Of a stretch of 64,000 nt of DNA, positions 1 through 8,910 are shown one piece after another; the stretch's first letter is position 1; the number at the start of each line of letters is the position of its first letter. The notes beneath the pieces are model-generated. The model was given only the letters and a program-made list of their open reading frames with translations, was not told the DNA's origin and did not search any database. The stretch is taken from assembly GCF_024730785.1 (NCBI RefSeq), contig NZ_CP102830.1:2108001-2172000 (forward strand), read 5' to 3'. This DNA is from Pseudomonas sp. LS44 (GTDB lineage: Bacteria > Pseudomonadota > Gammaproteobacteria > Pseudomonadales > Pseudomonadaceae). The position numbers and the translations under genes are program-made.

Positions 1-945
1 GGTGGCGCCGTAGATCTGCATGAAGATATTGCCGAAACGCTCCTGGGCCTGGCGCAGTTTGGTCGGGCTCATCGGCGCGGCGCCGTAGGCCAGGCTATTC
101 AGCGACGACAGGTCGTAGCTGCTGGCCTCGGGCATTTCCAGCAGCCGATAGATCATCGTCGGCACCAGCAGGGTCATGGTGATGCGTTCCGCCTCGATGT
201 TGCGGCACAGCTGGACCATGTCCGGAATGTTCTGGGTCACCGTGCAGCCGCCGCGGAACAGCGTCGGCAGCAGGCCGAGACCGGAGCCGTGGCTGATCGG
301 TGCCATGTGCAGGAAGCGGGTGTCCGGCTGGTAGGGCTGCTCGCTCTCCATGTACATGGAGTCGCGCAGCGCCAGCCAGTTGTCCATGGTGTAGGGCACG
401 CACTTGCTGACGCCGGTGGTGCCGCCGGTGAAGCGGTAGGAGACCACGTCGTTCTGGGTGTCGTGGGCGACCTCGGTGGTCTGGTCGCTGATGCCTTCGA
501 GCAGATCCCAGAAGTACAGCAGGCCGTCTTGGCTGTTTTCCGGCGGATCCATGCAGACTGCGGTGATGCCCTGTTCGCGCAGCAGGCCGACATAGCGCTC
601 AAGCAGGCTGTTCTCAAGGAACACCACCTTGGGCTGGATCAGGGCGATCTGCCCGCGGTGCTCTTCGAGCGAATCACGGAAATTGGTGTAGGCGCCGGCG
701 GCCTCGCCTTTCATCGAGGTCCAGGCGTGCAGCAGCGACAGGTTGTCGTTATCGAGGATGCACATATAGATGTCGCCGCGTTTTAACTGCAGGCGCTCGC
801 GCATCATGTTGGCGATGCGGTTGGTGAGCAGGTGCAGTTCGCGGAAGGTGTAGCGGCGGTTGCGCTCGATATTGACCAAGGCTTCCCGGTCGGCGAAACG
901 CACGGCGAGGTTTCTTATCGTGCGTGCGAAGTTCATTGTTGTCAT
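1..945 (-). CDS. Acyl-CoA synthetase (AMP-binding), C-terminus cut by window edge
   Basis: N-terminal 315 codons of an adenylate-forming enzyme that would activate a carboxylic acid to its CoA ester with ATP. The start ATG at 945 is preceded by GGAAGGAG; a second in-frame ATG lies at 936. The ATP-binding loop reads FTGGTTGVSK followed by Cys, where the usual family motif has Pro-Lys-Gly. Further on, HMAPISHGSGLG and the QIYGAT motif (at the very edge) fit the family. It is a close paralogue of the synthetase at 53868, sharing the MNFART start and the same unusual loop. It lies downstream of the SDR, thiolase and hydratase genes on the same strand, but 387 bases after the SDR and behind a palindromic repeat, so co-transcription is uncertain. 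Confidence 0.9.
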   Translation of the reverse strand, partial: MTTMNFARTIRNLAVRFADREALVNIERNRRYTFRELHLLTNRIANMMRERLQLKRGDIYMCILDNDNLSLLHAWTSMKGEAAGAYTNFRDSLEEHRGQIALIQPKVVFLENSLLERYVGLLREQGITAVCMDPPENSQDGLLYFWDLLEGISDQTTEVAHDTQNDVVSYRFTGGTTGVSKCVPYTMDNWLALRDSMYMESEQPYQPDTRFLHMAPISHGSGLGLLPTLFRGGCTVTQNIPDMVQLCRNIEAERITMTLLVPTMIYRLLEMPEASSYDLSSLNSLAYGAAPMSPTKLRQAQERFGNIFMQIYGAT

Positions 946-1332
946 CTTGTTCTCCTTCCCGAATGCCTGGGCTAGCCCGGTCGGGCGTGCGGATGGCAGT
1001 CGGTGCCAGCGGCAGAAATCCGCGCGTTCGCGGTCAATGCTGTTATGGGACGACGGCCCCGGAAGCGGCCCGGGCAGCTCGACTGCTCAGTGGCTTGCGG
1101 GGTCCGTTCCAGGCGTCCAGTCCATCCGCAGCGGCAGGCCGCTGCGGATTTCGCTGTCGATTCAAGCTAAGAGCCTGTCTACGATCTGCTGCGTGTCGGT
1201 CAAACTGCGTTGAAAACGGCTTCGGACTGCTCATTTACAACTCGTAAACTCCGCGTCCTCAGCCGTTTTCGCCTTGTTTGACTCTAGCTCGCGAGATCGT
1301 AAACAGGCTCTAAGGCCGAACCCGGCCTCGAC
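946..1332. other. Intergenic region between synthetase and SDR
   Basis: 387 bases between two minus-strand genes. It should hold the promoter and leader of the partial synthetase gene. About half is the terminal-inverted-repeat element at 1170-1311, listed separately. No convincing coding frame or U-tract terminator was seen in the rest. Confidence 0.6.
1170..1311. repeat. 142-bp palindromic element, TIR repeat family copy 1
   Basis: The left end AGAGCCTGTCTACGATCT and the right end (reverse complement AGAGCCTGTTTACGATCT) form an 18-bp terminal inverted repeat with one mismatch. The interior shares the ATTTACAACTCGTAAACT block with the copy at 45965-46164. It lies 21 bases past the 3' end of the SDR at 1333-2244. 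It resembles the non-coding, MITE/REP-like elements common between Pseudomonas genes; that family link is from memory. Confidence 0.8.
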
Positions 1333-2244
1333 TCAAGCCTTCAGGGCTTTCATCGCGGTGTCGATGAACAGCGCAACCTGTGCGTTGGCATCTGTGCGCG
1401 GGACGGCGGTGGTCCAGTCGGCGATCTGCTCGATGCGGGCCTCGATGGCTTCCGGCGACAGCTCCGCTTCCGGAATGTAGACCGGCGCGGTCTCTTCCAT
1501 GCGCACGGCGGTGAACACGCCGGCACCGGCGCCCAGGACCAGCTTGGTCGGAGCGTTTTCGCTGACCAGATACAGGGCACCCGGAGTGACCTGCTCGGGA
1601 CGGCTGACCTTCAGCAGTTCTTCCGGCATCACGTCGGCAGTCATGCGGGTGGCGGCCATCGGCGCCAGGGTGTTGACGTGGATGTTGTTCTTGCGGCCTT
1701 CGATGGCCAGCATGTTCATCAGGCCGACCACGGCCATCTTCGCCGCGCCGTAGTTGGCCTGGCCGAAGTTGCCGAACAGGCCGGCGGCGGAGGTGGTCAT
1801 CAGGATGCGACCGTAGTTCTGCGCCTTCATCACGTCCCAGACGGCCTTGGAGCAGTACATCGCACCCATCAGGTGGACATTGATCACCGCGTGGATGTCG
1901 GCCAGTTCCATCTTGGCGAAGGACTTGTCACGCAGGATGCCGGCGTTGTTGATCAGGATGTCGACGCGGCCGAACTCGGCGACGGTCTGGGCGACCATGA
2001 CCTGGACCTGCTCGTAGTCGGCGACGTTGGCGCCGTTGGCGATGGCGGTGCCGCCGGCCTGGCGGATTTCCTCGACCACAGCCAGGGCGGAGTCGGTGGA
2101 AGAACCGGTGCCGTCACGGCTGCCGCCGAAGTCGTTGATTACTACCTTGGCGCCACGCTTGGCGAGTTCCAGGGCGTGAATACGGCCTAGGCCGTTGCCG
2201 GCGCCGGTAACAATGGCCACTTGGCCGTCGAAGCGAATCGTCAT
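1333..2244 (-). CDS. SDR-family (3R)-hydroxyacyl-CoA dehydrogenase-like protein
   Basis: 303-residue NAD(P)-dependent short-chain dehydrogenase. The nucleotide-binding TGAGNGLG is at residues 13-20, NNAG at 99-102, and the catalytic Ser152, Tyr165 and Lys169 are in place. The sequence most resembles the N-terminal SDR half of MFE-2-type multifunctional enzymes, such as the fusion at 48801 in this window, but it has no MaoC hydratase half. The tail beyond residue 240 matches the linker of that fusion rather than a plain SDR. It probably oxidises a 3-hydroxyacyl-CoA. The thiolase lies 68 bases upstream on the same strand, so they are likely co-transcribed. The leader has a GAGG motif before the ATG at 2244. 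Confidence 0.85.
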   Translation of the reverse strand: MTIRFDGQVAIVTGAGNGLGRIHALELAKRGAKVVINDFGGSRDGTGSSTDSALAVVEEIRQAGGTAIANGANVADYEQVQVMVAQTVAEFGRVDILINNAGILRDKSFAKMELADIHAVINVHLMGAMYCSKAVWDVMKAQNYGRILMTTSAAGLFGNFGQANYGAAKMAVVGLMNMLAIEGRKNNIHVNTLAPMAATRMTADVMPEELLKVSRPEQVTPGALYLVSENAPTKLVLGAGAGVFTAVRMEETAPVYIPEAELSPEAIEARIEQIADWTTAVPRTDANAQVALFIDTAMKALKA

Positions 2245-2312
2245 TTCGTTAACCTCAAATCAATGAATAGCGAATGTTGCGGCGCGGCCGGGAAGGGCCG
2301 CGCCCGTAGTCA

Positions 2313-3557
2313 TTAGGCGCGGCTGAAGATGCCGACGTGTTCGGTCGATTCCTCGACGCGCCACAGGCCGCCGCCGTTGCCTTGCATGGCGATGCGCGCG
2401 CCTTCCACCTGACGCTTGCCGCAGTCGCCGCGCAACTGCTCGACCAGCTCGAAAATCTGGCCGATGCCGGTGGCGCCAATCGGGTGGCCCTTGGATTCCA
2501 GGCCGCCGGACGGGTTGACCGGCAGGCGACCGCCCAGGGAGCTGTCGCCGCTTTCGGCCATCACGCCGCTCATGCCCGGCTCGCACAGCCCCAGGGCCTC
2601 GATGGCGAGCAGTTCGCCGATGGCGGTGGCGTCGTGCACTTCGGCCACGTCCACGTCCTGCGGGCTGATCCCGGCCTGTTCGAACGCCGCCTTGCCGGCC
2701 AGGTGGGTGCAGCCCTTGTCGAAATCGTCGGCGGCACGGGCCGAGGCCGAGCGCACCACGGAAGCCAGCACCTTGATCGCGCGGCTCTTGTCGAAACCGT
2801 ATTTCTTCAGTGCCGACTCGGTGCAGAGGATCGCGGCGGCGGCGCCGTCGGAGATCGGCGAGCACATCGGCAGGGTGATCGGGTAGGTGATCGGCGGCGC
2901 GGCGAGGATTTCCTCGATGCTCATGGCGTTGCGGTACTGCGAACGCTCGTTGTGCACCGAATGACCGTGGTTCTTCGAGGACACGGCGGCCAGCTGGCGC
3001 TGGGTGATGCCGTAGCGCTCCATCAAGCCACCACGGCCCAGCGCCGCGTAGATGTCCATGAACGGGCTGTAGGGGTTTTTCGACTGCGAGCCTTCCGGCG
3101 GTACGATGCTTTTGCCCATGTTGCTTAGGTACTGCTGGTTCTCCTCGAAGGTCTCGATGTCCCAGGCCGACTCGAAGGCGGAGAACATCTTGGCCTTGTC
3201 GCTGTAGAACATCTTCTCTGCGCCCACGGCGATGGCGACATCGGCGGCGCCGGCGCGCAGTTGGGTGACCGCCAGGTTGAAGGCGTGGCTCGACGAGGCG
3301 CAGGCGCCCTCGATGTTGAAGATCGGGATGCCGTCCAGGCCCAGCGGCAGCAGCGCCACCTGGCCACGGATCATGTGCTGGCCGTCGAAATGGCCCTGGG
3401 TGCAGTTGCCGAAGAAGCCGACTTGGACCCACTTGCGGTCGCAGTTGGCATCTTTCAGGGCGTCTTCGACGGCCCAGGCGGTGAGTTGCTTGATGCTCTT
3501 GTCCGCGTGGCGACCGAACTTGGTCATACCCACGCCGACGATGTAGACGTTTTCCAT
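2313..3557 (-). CDS. SCP2/lipid-transfer-type thiolase
   Basis: 414-residue thiolase-superfamily enzyme of the SCPx type, expected to release acetyl- or propionyl-CoA from a 3-oxoacyl-CoA. The nucleophile is Cys86 in EGACASSS. The HDA motif (EVHDATAIGE) and NPSGGLESKGHPIGATG, with its conserved His, are present. In the HD motif an Ala stands where the thiolases at 12204 and 60203 have Cys (HDCF). It sits between the enoyl-CoA hydratase (36 bases upstream) and the SDR (68 bases downstream), so the three genes supply hydration, oxidation and cleavage. Bulky-substrate preference is inferred from the SCP2 family and not shown here. Confidence 0.85.
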   Translation of the reverse strand: MENVYIVGVGMTKFGRHADKSIKQLTAWAVEDALKDANCDRKWVQVGFFGNCTQGHFDGQHMIRGQVALLPLGLDGIPIFNIEGACASSSHAFNLAVTQLRAGAADVAIAVGAEKMFYSDKAKMFSAFESAWDIETFEENQQYLSNMGKSIVPPEGSQSKNPYSPFMDIYAALGRGGLMERYGITQRQLAAVSSKNHGHSVHNERSQYRNAMSIEEILAAPPITYPITLPMCSPISDGAAAAILCTESALKKYGFDKSRAIKVLASVVRSASARAADDFDKGCTHLAGKAAFEQAGISPQDVDVAEVHDATAIGELLAIEALGLCEPGMSGVMAESGDSSLGGRLPVNPSGGLESKGHPIGATGIGQIFELVEQLRGDCGKRQVEGARIAMQGNGGGLWRVEESTEHVGIFSRA

Positions 3558-3593
3558 AGTTACCTCGAGTTCTGTTGAGTGACGGGGCGCGGA

Positions 3594-4367
3594 TCAGTAG
3601 CCTTTGAAATCCGGCTTGCGCTTCTCGGCGAAGGCGCTCACGCCTTCGGCCATGTCGTAGGAGCGTTGGTGATCGCGCAGGGCCAGCAGTTCGTGGCGCA
3701 GCGCGTCGGCACGGCTCTTGTCGGTGGCTTCGTCGCAGACTTTCTTCATCTTGCGCAGCACCAGCGGGCTCTTGTCGGCGAGCTTGTCGCCGATGGCCTG
3801 GACGCGGGCGACCAGTTCAGCGTCGGCCACCACTTCGCTGACCAGACCGTACTGCTTCATGTCCTGGGCTGGCAGGGCGTCACCGGTGAACAGCATGTAC
3901 TTGGCGATGTTCTCCGGAATCTTGCGCGGCAACACGGCAGCACCGCCGCCACCCGGGAACACGCCGAAGTTGGAGTGCGCGTCGCCGAAGCTGGCGCTCT
4001 CGGCCGCGATCACGAAGTCGCAGCACAGCACGGTTTCCAGACCACCGGCCAGGGCCATGCCGTTGACCGCGGCGATCACCGGTTTCGGGAAGGCGCGCAG
4101 GCGGTCGAAGAACGCGACGATGGTGTCCAGCAGATCCATTTCGCCCGGCTGAGGGGTGCCGCCGGCCTTCAGGTCGGCGCCGGCGCAGAACGCCCGGCCG
4201 GTGGCGGTCAGGGCTACCACGCGCACGCTGGCGTCGTGTTCCCAGCCTTTCAGGCACTCGATCATGGCGTCGAGCATTTCACGGTTCAGGGCGTTCATGG
4301 CCTTCGGACGGGTCAGGGTGATCCAGCCCACCTGGCCCTTCACTTCAAAGGAAACCGACTCGCTCAT
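3594..4367 (-). CDS. Enoyl-CoA hydratase/isomerase family protein
   Basis: 257-residue crotonase-fold protein, first gene of the minus-strand cluster that runs into the thiolase. The CoA and oxyanion-hole features are visible: FCAGADLK near residue 60 and LAGGLE with Glu111. The second catalytic acid of classical hydratases (rat ECH Glu164, in FGQPE) is replaced: the segment reads FGDAHSNFGVFPGGGG, with His131 in that position. It may therefore be an isomerase, a hydrolase or a modified hydratase. It is divergent from the LAL1 regulator at 4728 across a 360-base gap, which suggests, without proving, that LAL1 controls this cluster. Confidence 0.85.
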   Translation of the reverse strand: MSESVSFEVKGQVGWITLTRPKAMNALNREMLDAMIECLKGWEHDASVRVVALTATGRAFCAGADLKAGGTPQPGEMDLLDTIVAFFDRLRAFPKPVIAAVNGMALAGGLETVLCCDFVIAAESASFGDAHSNFGVFPGGGGAAVLPRKIPENIAKYMLFTGDALPAQDMKQYGLVSEVVADAELVARVQAIGDKLADKSPLVLRKMKKVCDEATDKSRADALRHELLALRDHQRSYDMAEGVSAFAEKRKPDFKGY

Positions 4368-4727
4368 TTTTTATCCTCACTCAGCGTTCAAATGGCGTTT
4401 TTGCTCAGATGGGACCTTACGTCAGGCGCTTTTTATCGGACCCCTCCCTTAATGGACGGGTGGGGAGGGGAGTGGGTGTCAGGCGCGCGAAGCGGGCTTA
4501 CCATCGGGCTGCGGCGCGGGTCCAGGGCCGGTATCCACGGGTTGGCGGCTGGCGTCCGGCGGCGGCGCGGATGGCGGGAATTGTCATGGGCGGGTCGGCG
4601 GATGCCTGCCACGCTAGGCAGCTTTATCGGCATGCCGGCCGGGGCGTCTCGTCCCGAACCTGCCATGATGGTGTTGACGGTCGGCTCTGCGTGGCGCGGC
4701 CGATGTGCAAGGCGGAGCAGTCAATCG
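4368..4727. promoter_or_regulatory. Divergent promoter region, hydratase cluster / LAL1
   Basis: 360-base non-coding gap between two genes read away from each other, so it must hold both promoters and probably the operators. A C-rich/G-rich inverted repeat, CCCCTCCC...GGGAGGGG, lies at 4441-4470. I could not identify a clear -35/-10 or -24/-12 pair. The open frame that continues upstream from LAL1 through this gap has no homologous N-terminal extension in LAL2 or LAL3, so I treat it as non-coding. Confidence 0.5.
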
Positions 4728-7430
4728 ATGCAAACCACGGTAATGAATTCCGAAAATCTGCTGGTGGCGACCAAGTTCTCGCCACCACGACTGAACACCC
4801 GACACATCCCGCGTGTGCACCTGCTTGGGCGGCTGAGCGAGGCGCAGGACAGCACCGTCACGCTGATTACCGGCGGAGCGGGGTTCGGCAAGACCATCCT
4901 GCTCGCGCAATGGCGGCAGGAACTGATGAAGGCCGGGGTCGAAGTGGCCTGGCTGTCGTTCAGCCATGACGACAGGGAATTCCGCAGCTTCTTCTCCTAC
5001 CTGTTGGCGTCTCTGCAGCATCTGGGCATCCAGATCGACGGCGAGATGCTCAATGCGGAAGGCGGCGACCAGTCGATGAGCGCGGTGGTCGCGGTGGTGA
5101 CGCGGGCGGCGGAGGAGATCGGTCGCGAGTTGTACCTGCTGATCGATGATTACCAGCACATCGAAGCGCCTTCGGCCCATGGGCTGATCCAGAAGCTGCT
5201 CGATCACTGCCCAGCGAACCTGCACATCGTGATCGCCTCGCGTACCATTCCGCCGCTCAGCCTCGGCCGGCTGCGCATGCAGGGCTATGTGGCGGAAATC
5301 GACTTCGCCGAGCTGCCTTTCGATCTGGAGGAGACCAAGGCCTTCTTCGCCCAGAACCTCACCAGTCTGGAGCTGACCGCCGATGAGGATCGGCTGATCC
5401 ATGACCTGACCGGCGGCTGGCCGGCCAGCCTGCAGCCGATCGCCACCATGCTGCGCGTCCGCCCGGCGAAGCGCGCGAAACTACGCTCGCTGCTGTGGAA
5501 GTCGTCCGATCTGCAGGCCTATCTCGCCGAAGATGTGGTGGCGTGCCTGCCCGAGGAACTGGTCGAGCTGATGGAGAAGATCTCGATCTTCCGGCGTTTC
5601 AACGCCGAGCTGGCGGAGTTCGTGGCGCAAGATTCGCGCGCGCTGGAACTGATCAAGCTGGCCGAGGACGAGAACCTGCTGATTTACCGGGTGGACTCGG
5701 ACGACAGCCTGCCGTGGTACCGCTTCCATCCCTTGTTCGGCGAGTTCCTGTCGCAGCGCTTGGCGCAGCAGGGCCAAGCGGTGATCGAGGCGCTGCATGG
5801 GCGGGCCAGCCAGTGGTTCGCCGAGCACGACTTCCTTGCCGAATCGATCCGCCATGCCAATCTGTGCGGTGACCTCGACTACGCGGTGAGTGCGCTCGAG
5901 CAGGCCGCGACCACCACCTGGAGCATGGCCTACATCGGGCCGATGCTGCACCTGCTTGATCGGTTGCCACAGGAAACCCTGTTCGCCCATCCGCGCCTGT
6001 TCGTCCTCGGCTGCCTGACCTACGCCCTCACCGCCAGGCCGGAAAAAGCCGAGCGCTGGCTGGAGCAGATCCGCCGCACCGAGGCGGCGAAGAACCCGGC
6101 GATTTCCTCGCGCTTCGCCCTGGCCGACGCGGCGGTAGCGATGCAGCTCGACGACCTCAAACGGGTCATCGATCTGCTCGAGCCGACCCTCAAGGCACCG
6201 GTGGAGAACCGCTCATTGCGCTACATCAGCCTGTCGGCGTTGGCGGTGGCCTACCTGACGGTCGGCCGCTTCGAGGATGTGCGCCGGCTGTTCGATGACA
6301 ACCCGATCAATCCGGACGATCGCGAAAATGACATGGCGATGGTCTTCGAAAGCAATCGCGCCCTGGCCTACCTGACCAAGGGCAGCGTGCGCGAGGCCGA
6401 GCGCATCGGTGCCGGCGTGCTGGCGCGTGCCGAGGCCGGCTATGGGCGCGGCTCGGTGGCCGCCAACCTGTGCGCCGCGACGCTGAGCGACGCCTACTAC
6501 GAGCTTGATCGCATCGACGATGCGCTGGAGGTGCTGGCCAATCGCTCTGGCATCCTGCAGTTTTCGATGCCGGACGTGATGGCGCGCGCCTCGTTGTGCC
6601 GCGCGCGCATCGAAGTGCTGCGCGGCGAGCCGCAGGACGCCCTGCGTTTCCTCGAAGACCAGGCGGCGCACTTTCATCTGCTCGGCCTGAGCCGGCCGCA
6701 GGCGATGATGATCGCCGAACAGGCTGCCTTGCTGTTGGCGATGGGCGAGCGTCGGCAGGCCGGTGAGCTGCTGGCGCGGCTGCAGGGTCTGGCGGCGCAG
6801 GGCGGCAGCGCCGGCGGGCAAGGCGAGATTGCCGCGATCACCGCGGCGGTGCGCGCGCGTACTGCGATTTCCGATCGCGACCCGGCTGCCGCGCTGGTGG
6901 CGCTGGCCGAGGTCCGGCGGTTCGGTGAGCAGCATGGTCGCGGCCGCGCCATGGTGAAGACCAACCTGCTCGCCGCGATCGCGCACGACATGCAGGATGA
7001 CAGCGAAGCCGCCGCCGCCGAGCTGGCCCAGGCGCTGCAAACCGGCGCCACGCTCGGCCTGGTGCGCACCCTGCTCGACGAGAGCGAGGCGATGGAACTG
7101 ATTGAGCAGCTGCGCGCCGCCCTGCCGCTGGACGCCTTCACCGCACAGTATCTGGCCGATCTGCTGGCGCACCTGGCTGCGGAGGAGGGCGCCGCGGATG
7201 CGGCGGTGGCGCGGGACGCCAGCAGCGGACAGCCGGCGGTGCTGACCCCGCGCGAGCTGGAAATCCTCAGCCTGATCTCCCAGGCCATGTCCAACAAGCG
7301 TATCGCCCTGACCCTGAATCTGACCTTCGGCACGGTGAAGTGGAACGTGAAGAACATCCTCGCCAAGCTCGGCGTGTCGAGCCGCTATGGCGCGATTACC
7401 ACGGCCCGCCAGCAGGGTCTGCTCAAGTAA
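4728..7430 (+). CDS. LAL/MalT-type LuxR-family transcriptional regulator (LAL1)
   Basis: 900-residue ATP-dependent activator of the MalT/AlkS kind, cytoplasmic. Walker A is GGAGFGKT at residues 49-56 and a Walker-B-like LYLLIDDYQH is at 135-144. A long helical, TPR-like middle follows, and a C-terminal LuxR helix-turn-helix from about residue 839 (LTPRELEILSLISQAMSNKR). The start ATG at 4728 has GGAG ten bases upstream; a second ATG at 4743 lacks a ribosome site. The N-terminal signature NLLVATKFSPPR is shared with LAL2 (18600) and LAL3 (43290). In this family an inducer and ATP drive oligomerisation and activation; the inducer here is unknown. Divergent placement points to the hydratase-thiolase-SDR cluster as target. 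Confidence 0.9.
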   Translation: MQTTVMNSENLLVATKFSPPRLNTRHIPRVHLLGRLSEAQDSTVTLITGGAGFGKTILLAQWRQELMKAGVEVAWLSFSHDDREFRSFFSYLLASLQHLGIQIDGEMLNAEGGDQSMSAVVAVVTRAAEEIGRELYLLIDDYQHIEAPSAHGLIQKLLDHCPANLHIVIASRTIPPLSLGRLRMQGYVAEIDFAELPFDLEETKAFFAQNLTSLELTADEDRLIHDLTGGWPASLQPIATMLRVRPAKRAKLRSLLWKSSDLQAYLAEDVVACLPEELVELMEKISIFRRFNAELAEFVAQDSRALELIKLAEDENLLIYRVDSDDSLPWYRFHPLFGEFLSQRLAQQGQAVIEALHGRASQWFAEHDFLAESIRHANLCGDLDYAVSALEQAATTTWSMAYIGPMLHLLDRLPQETLFAHPRLFVLGCLTYALTARPEKAERWLEQIRRTEAAKNPAISSRFALADAAVAMQLDDLKRVIDLLEPTLKAPVENRSLRYISLSALAVAYLTVGRFEDVRRLFDDNPINPDDRENDMAMVFESNRALAYLTKGSVREAERIGAGVLARAEAGYGRGSVAANLCAATLSDAYYELDRIDDALEVLANRSGILQFSMPDVMARASLCRARIEVLRGEPQDALRFLEDQAAHFHLLGLSRPQAMMIAEQAALLLAMGERRQAGELLARLQGLAAQGGSAGGQGEIAAITAAVRARTAISDRDPAAALVALAEVRRFGEQHGRGRAMVKTNLLAAIAHDMQDDSEAAAAELAQALQTGATLGLVRTLLDESEAMELIEQLRAALPLDAFTAQYLADLLAHLAAEEGAADAAVARDASSGQPAVLTPRELEILSLISQAMSNKRIALTLNLTFGTVKWNVKNILAKLGVSSRYGAITTARQQGLLK

Positions 7431-7441
7431 GCGTCGGCCTA

Positions 7442-7461
7442 GGGCCACACGGATGTGGCCC
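7442..7461. terminator. Hairpin between convergent LAL1 and fsr-like genes
   Basis: Perfect 8-bp stem (GGGCCACA / TGTGGCCC) with a CGGA loop, just past the LAL1 stop and before the end of the convergent exporter gene. There is no U-run, so intrinsic termination is only a suggestion. Confidence 0.4.
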
Positions 7462-7492
7462 GCAACGAAGATAAATCTCCACAGCCCCCCCG

Positions 7493-8710
7493 CTATACCC
7501 CTTTGGTCGACGGCAACAGGATCGTCAGGATCCCCAGCAGAGGCAGGAACGAGCACAGATAGAACACGTATTCGATGCCATGGATATCCGCAAGATAGCC
7601 CAGCAGCGCACCGCCGATACCGCCAAAGCCGAACATCAAGCCGAAGAAAATACCGGCGATCATGCCGACGTTGCCTGGCACCAATTCCTGAGCGAAGACC
7701 ACGATGGCTGAGAAGGCCGAGGCGAGGATAAAGCCGATGACCATGCTCAGTACGCCGGTCCAGAACAGGTCGGCGTAGGGCAGCGCCAGGCTGAAGGGGG
7801 CGACGCCCAGGATAGAAAACCAGATGACCTTCTTGCGCCCGATCCTGTCGCCGATTGGCCCACCGAAGAAGGTGCCTGCCGCGACAGCGCCAAGGAACAG
7901 GAACAGGTGCAGCTGGGAGTTGGCAATCGACAGGTCGAACTTCTCGATCAGGTAGAAAGTGAAGTAGTTGGTGAAGCAGGACATGTAGAAATATTTGGAG
8001 AACACCAGCAGCGCCAACACCCCCAAAGCGGCAGTCACTCGGCGTTTCGACAGCCCGTGAGTGGCCTGGCTGCCCTGCTTGAGCTTGAACAGATCAAGGT
8101 GCTTGCGATACCAGCGGCTCAGCCCGTAGAGCACCAGAATCGCGAACGCCGCGAACAAGCCGAACCAGGCAACGTGGCCCTGGCCGTAGGGAATCACGAT
8201 GGCCGCCGCCAGCAGCGGGCCGAAGGCGCTGCCGGCATTGCCGCCGACCTGGAAGCTCGACTGGGCCAAGCCGTAGCGCCCGCCGGAAGCGAGGCGGGCG
8301 ATGCGCGAAGCTTCCGGATGGAATGTCGACGAGCCAATCCCGACCAGCGCCGAGGCCAGCAGAATCGCCGGGAAACTACCGACGAAGGCCAGGAGGAGGA
8401 TGCCAACCAGCGTGCACAGCGAACCGGCGGGCAGCAACCACGGCTTGGGGTGGCGGTCGGTGTGGTAACCCACCCATGGCTGCAGCAGCGAAGCGGTGAG
8501 TTGGAACGTCAGGGTGATCAAGCCGACCTGGGCGAAGGTCAGCCCGTAATTGGCCTTGAGCATCGGGTAGATCGACGGCAGCACGGCCTGGATCAGATCG
8601 TTGATCAGGTGCGCCAACGCGCAGGCGCCGATCACGCGCATGACCAGGGGGCTGGCTTGGTTAGCTATCGATGGGGCAGCCAAGGGCGAGGCAGTGGAGC
8701 TAAGGGGCAT
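7493..8710 (-). CDS. fsr: Fosmidomycin-resistance-type MFS exporter (Fsr family)
   Basis: 405-residue inner-membrane major facilitator protein with about twelve hydrophobic segments. HLINDLIQAVLPSIYPMLK near the N-terminus, QPWVGYHTDRHPKPW and the GDRIGRKK loop are recognisable marks of the Fsr subfamily, whose E. coli member exports fosmidomycin. The ATG at 8710 is preferred over an upstream TTG because GGAAG sits eight bases before it. It is divergent from the AraC regulator at 8911, which probably controls it. It does not obviously belong to the acyl-CoA pathway and looks like a small independent module. The physiological substrate is unknown. Confidence 0.85.
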   Translation of the reverse strand: MPLSSTASPLAAPSIANQASPLVMRVIGACALAHLINDLIQAVLPSIYPMLKANYGLTFAQVGLITLTFQLTASLLQPWVGYHTDRHPKPWLLPAGSLCTLVGILLLAFVGSFPAILLASALVGIGSSTFHPEASRIARLASGGRYGLAQSSFQVGGNAGSAFGPLLAAAIVIPYGQGHVAWFGLFAAFAILVLYGLSRWYRKHLDLFKLKQGSQATHGLSKRRVTAALGVLALLVFSKYFYMSCFTNYFTFYLIEKFDLSIANSQLHLFLFLGAVAAGTFFGGPIGDRIGRKKVIWFSILGVAPFSLALPYADLFWTGVLSMVIGFILASAFSAIVVFAQELVPGNVGMIAGIFFGLMFGFGGIGGALLGYLADIHGIEYVFYLCSFLPLLGILTILLPSTKGV

Positions 8711-8776
8711 ATTCGATCTTCCAGACAAAAACAGCGTGATCTGCGGACTAGCTGTTCAGCAGAAATGCGCTGCGAG

Positions 8777-8831
8777 ATTTCGGAGTGCGCGGCTATGCTA
8801 AATTTCGTGAATCTGCCTGTCTCGCGAAATT
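8777..8831. promoter_or_regulatory. Candidate operator: three ATTTCG half-sites in fsr/araC gap
   Basis: ATTTCG occurs at 8777-8782 and 8802-8807, and its reverse complement CGAAAT at 8825-8830. The latter two extend to a 7-bp inverted repeat AATTTCG / CGAAATT. The direct pair is 25 bases apart. The position between divergent exporter and regulator genes fits an AraC-family binding site, but this is inference. Confidence 0.35.
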
Positions 8832-8910
8832 GGGGTGGCAACTCTCTTAAAAAGGGCGAAATGATCAAGCCACTGCATGAAGCTGTCGTAGAGATCGATG
8901 AGGCGACTGG

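Noticed and set aside
3579..4727. N-terminal extension of LAL1 by 383 codons
   Set aside because: It overlaps the hydratase gene on the other strand, is absent from LAL2 and LAL3, and a ribosome site and conserved N-terminus are found at 4728.
4728..7430. Quorum-sensing LuxR (acyl-homoserine lactone receptor)
   Set aside because: The protein is about 900 residues with a P-loop ATPase and helical repeats, which is the MalT/AlkS architecture, not the 240-residue autoinducer-binding type.
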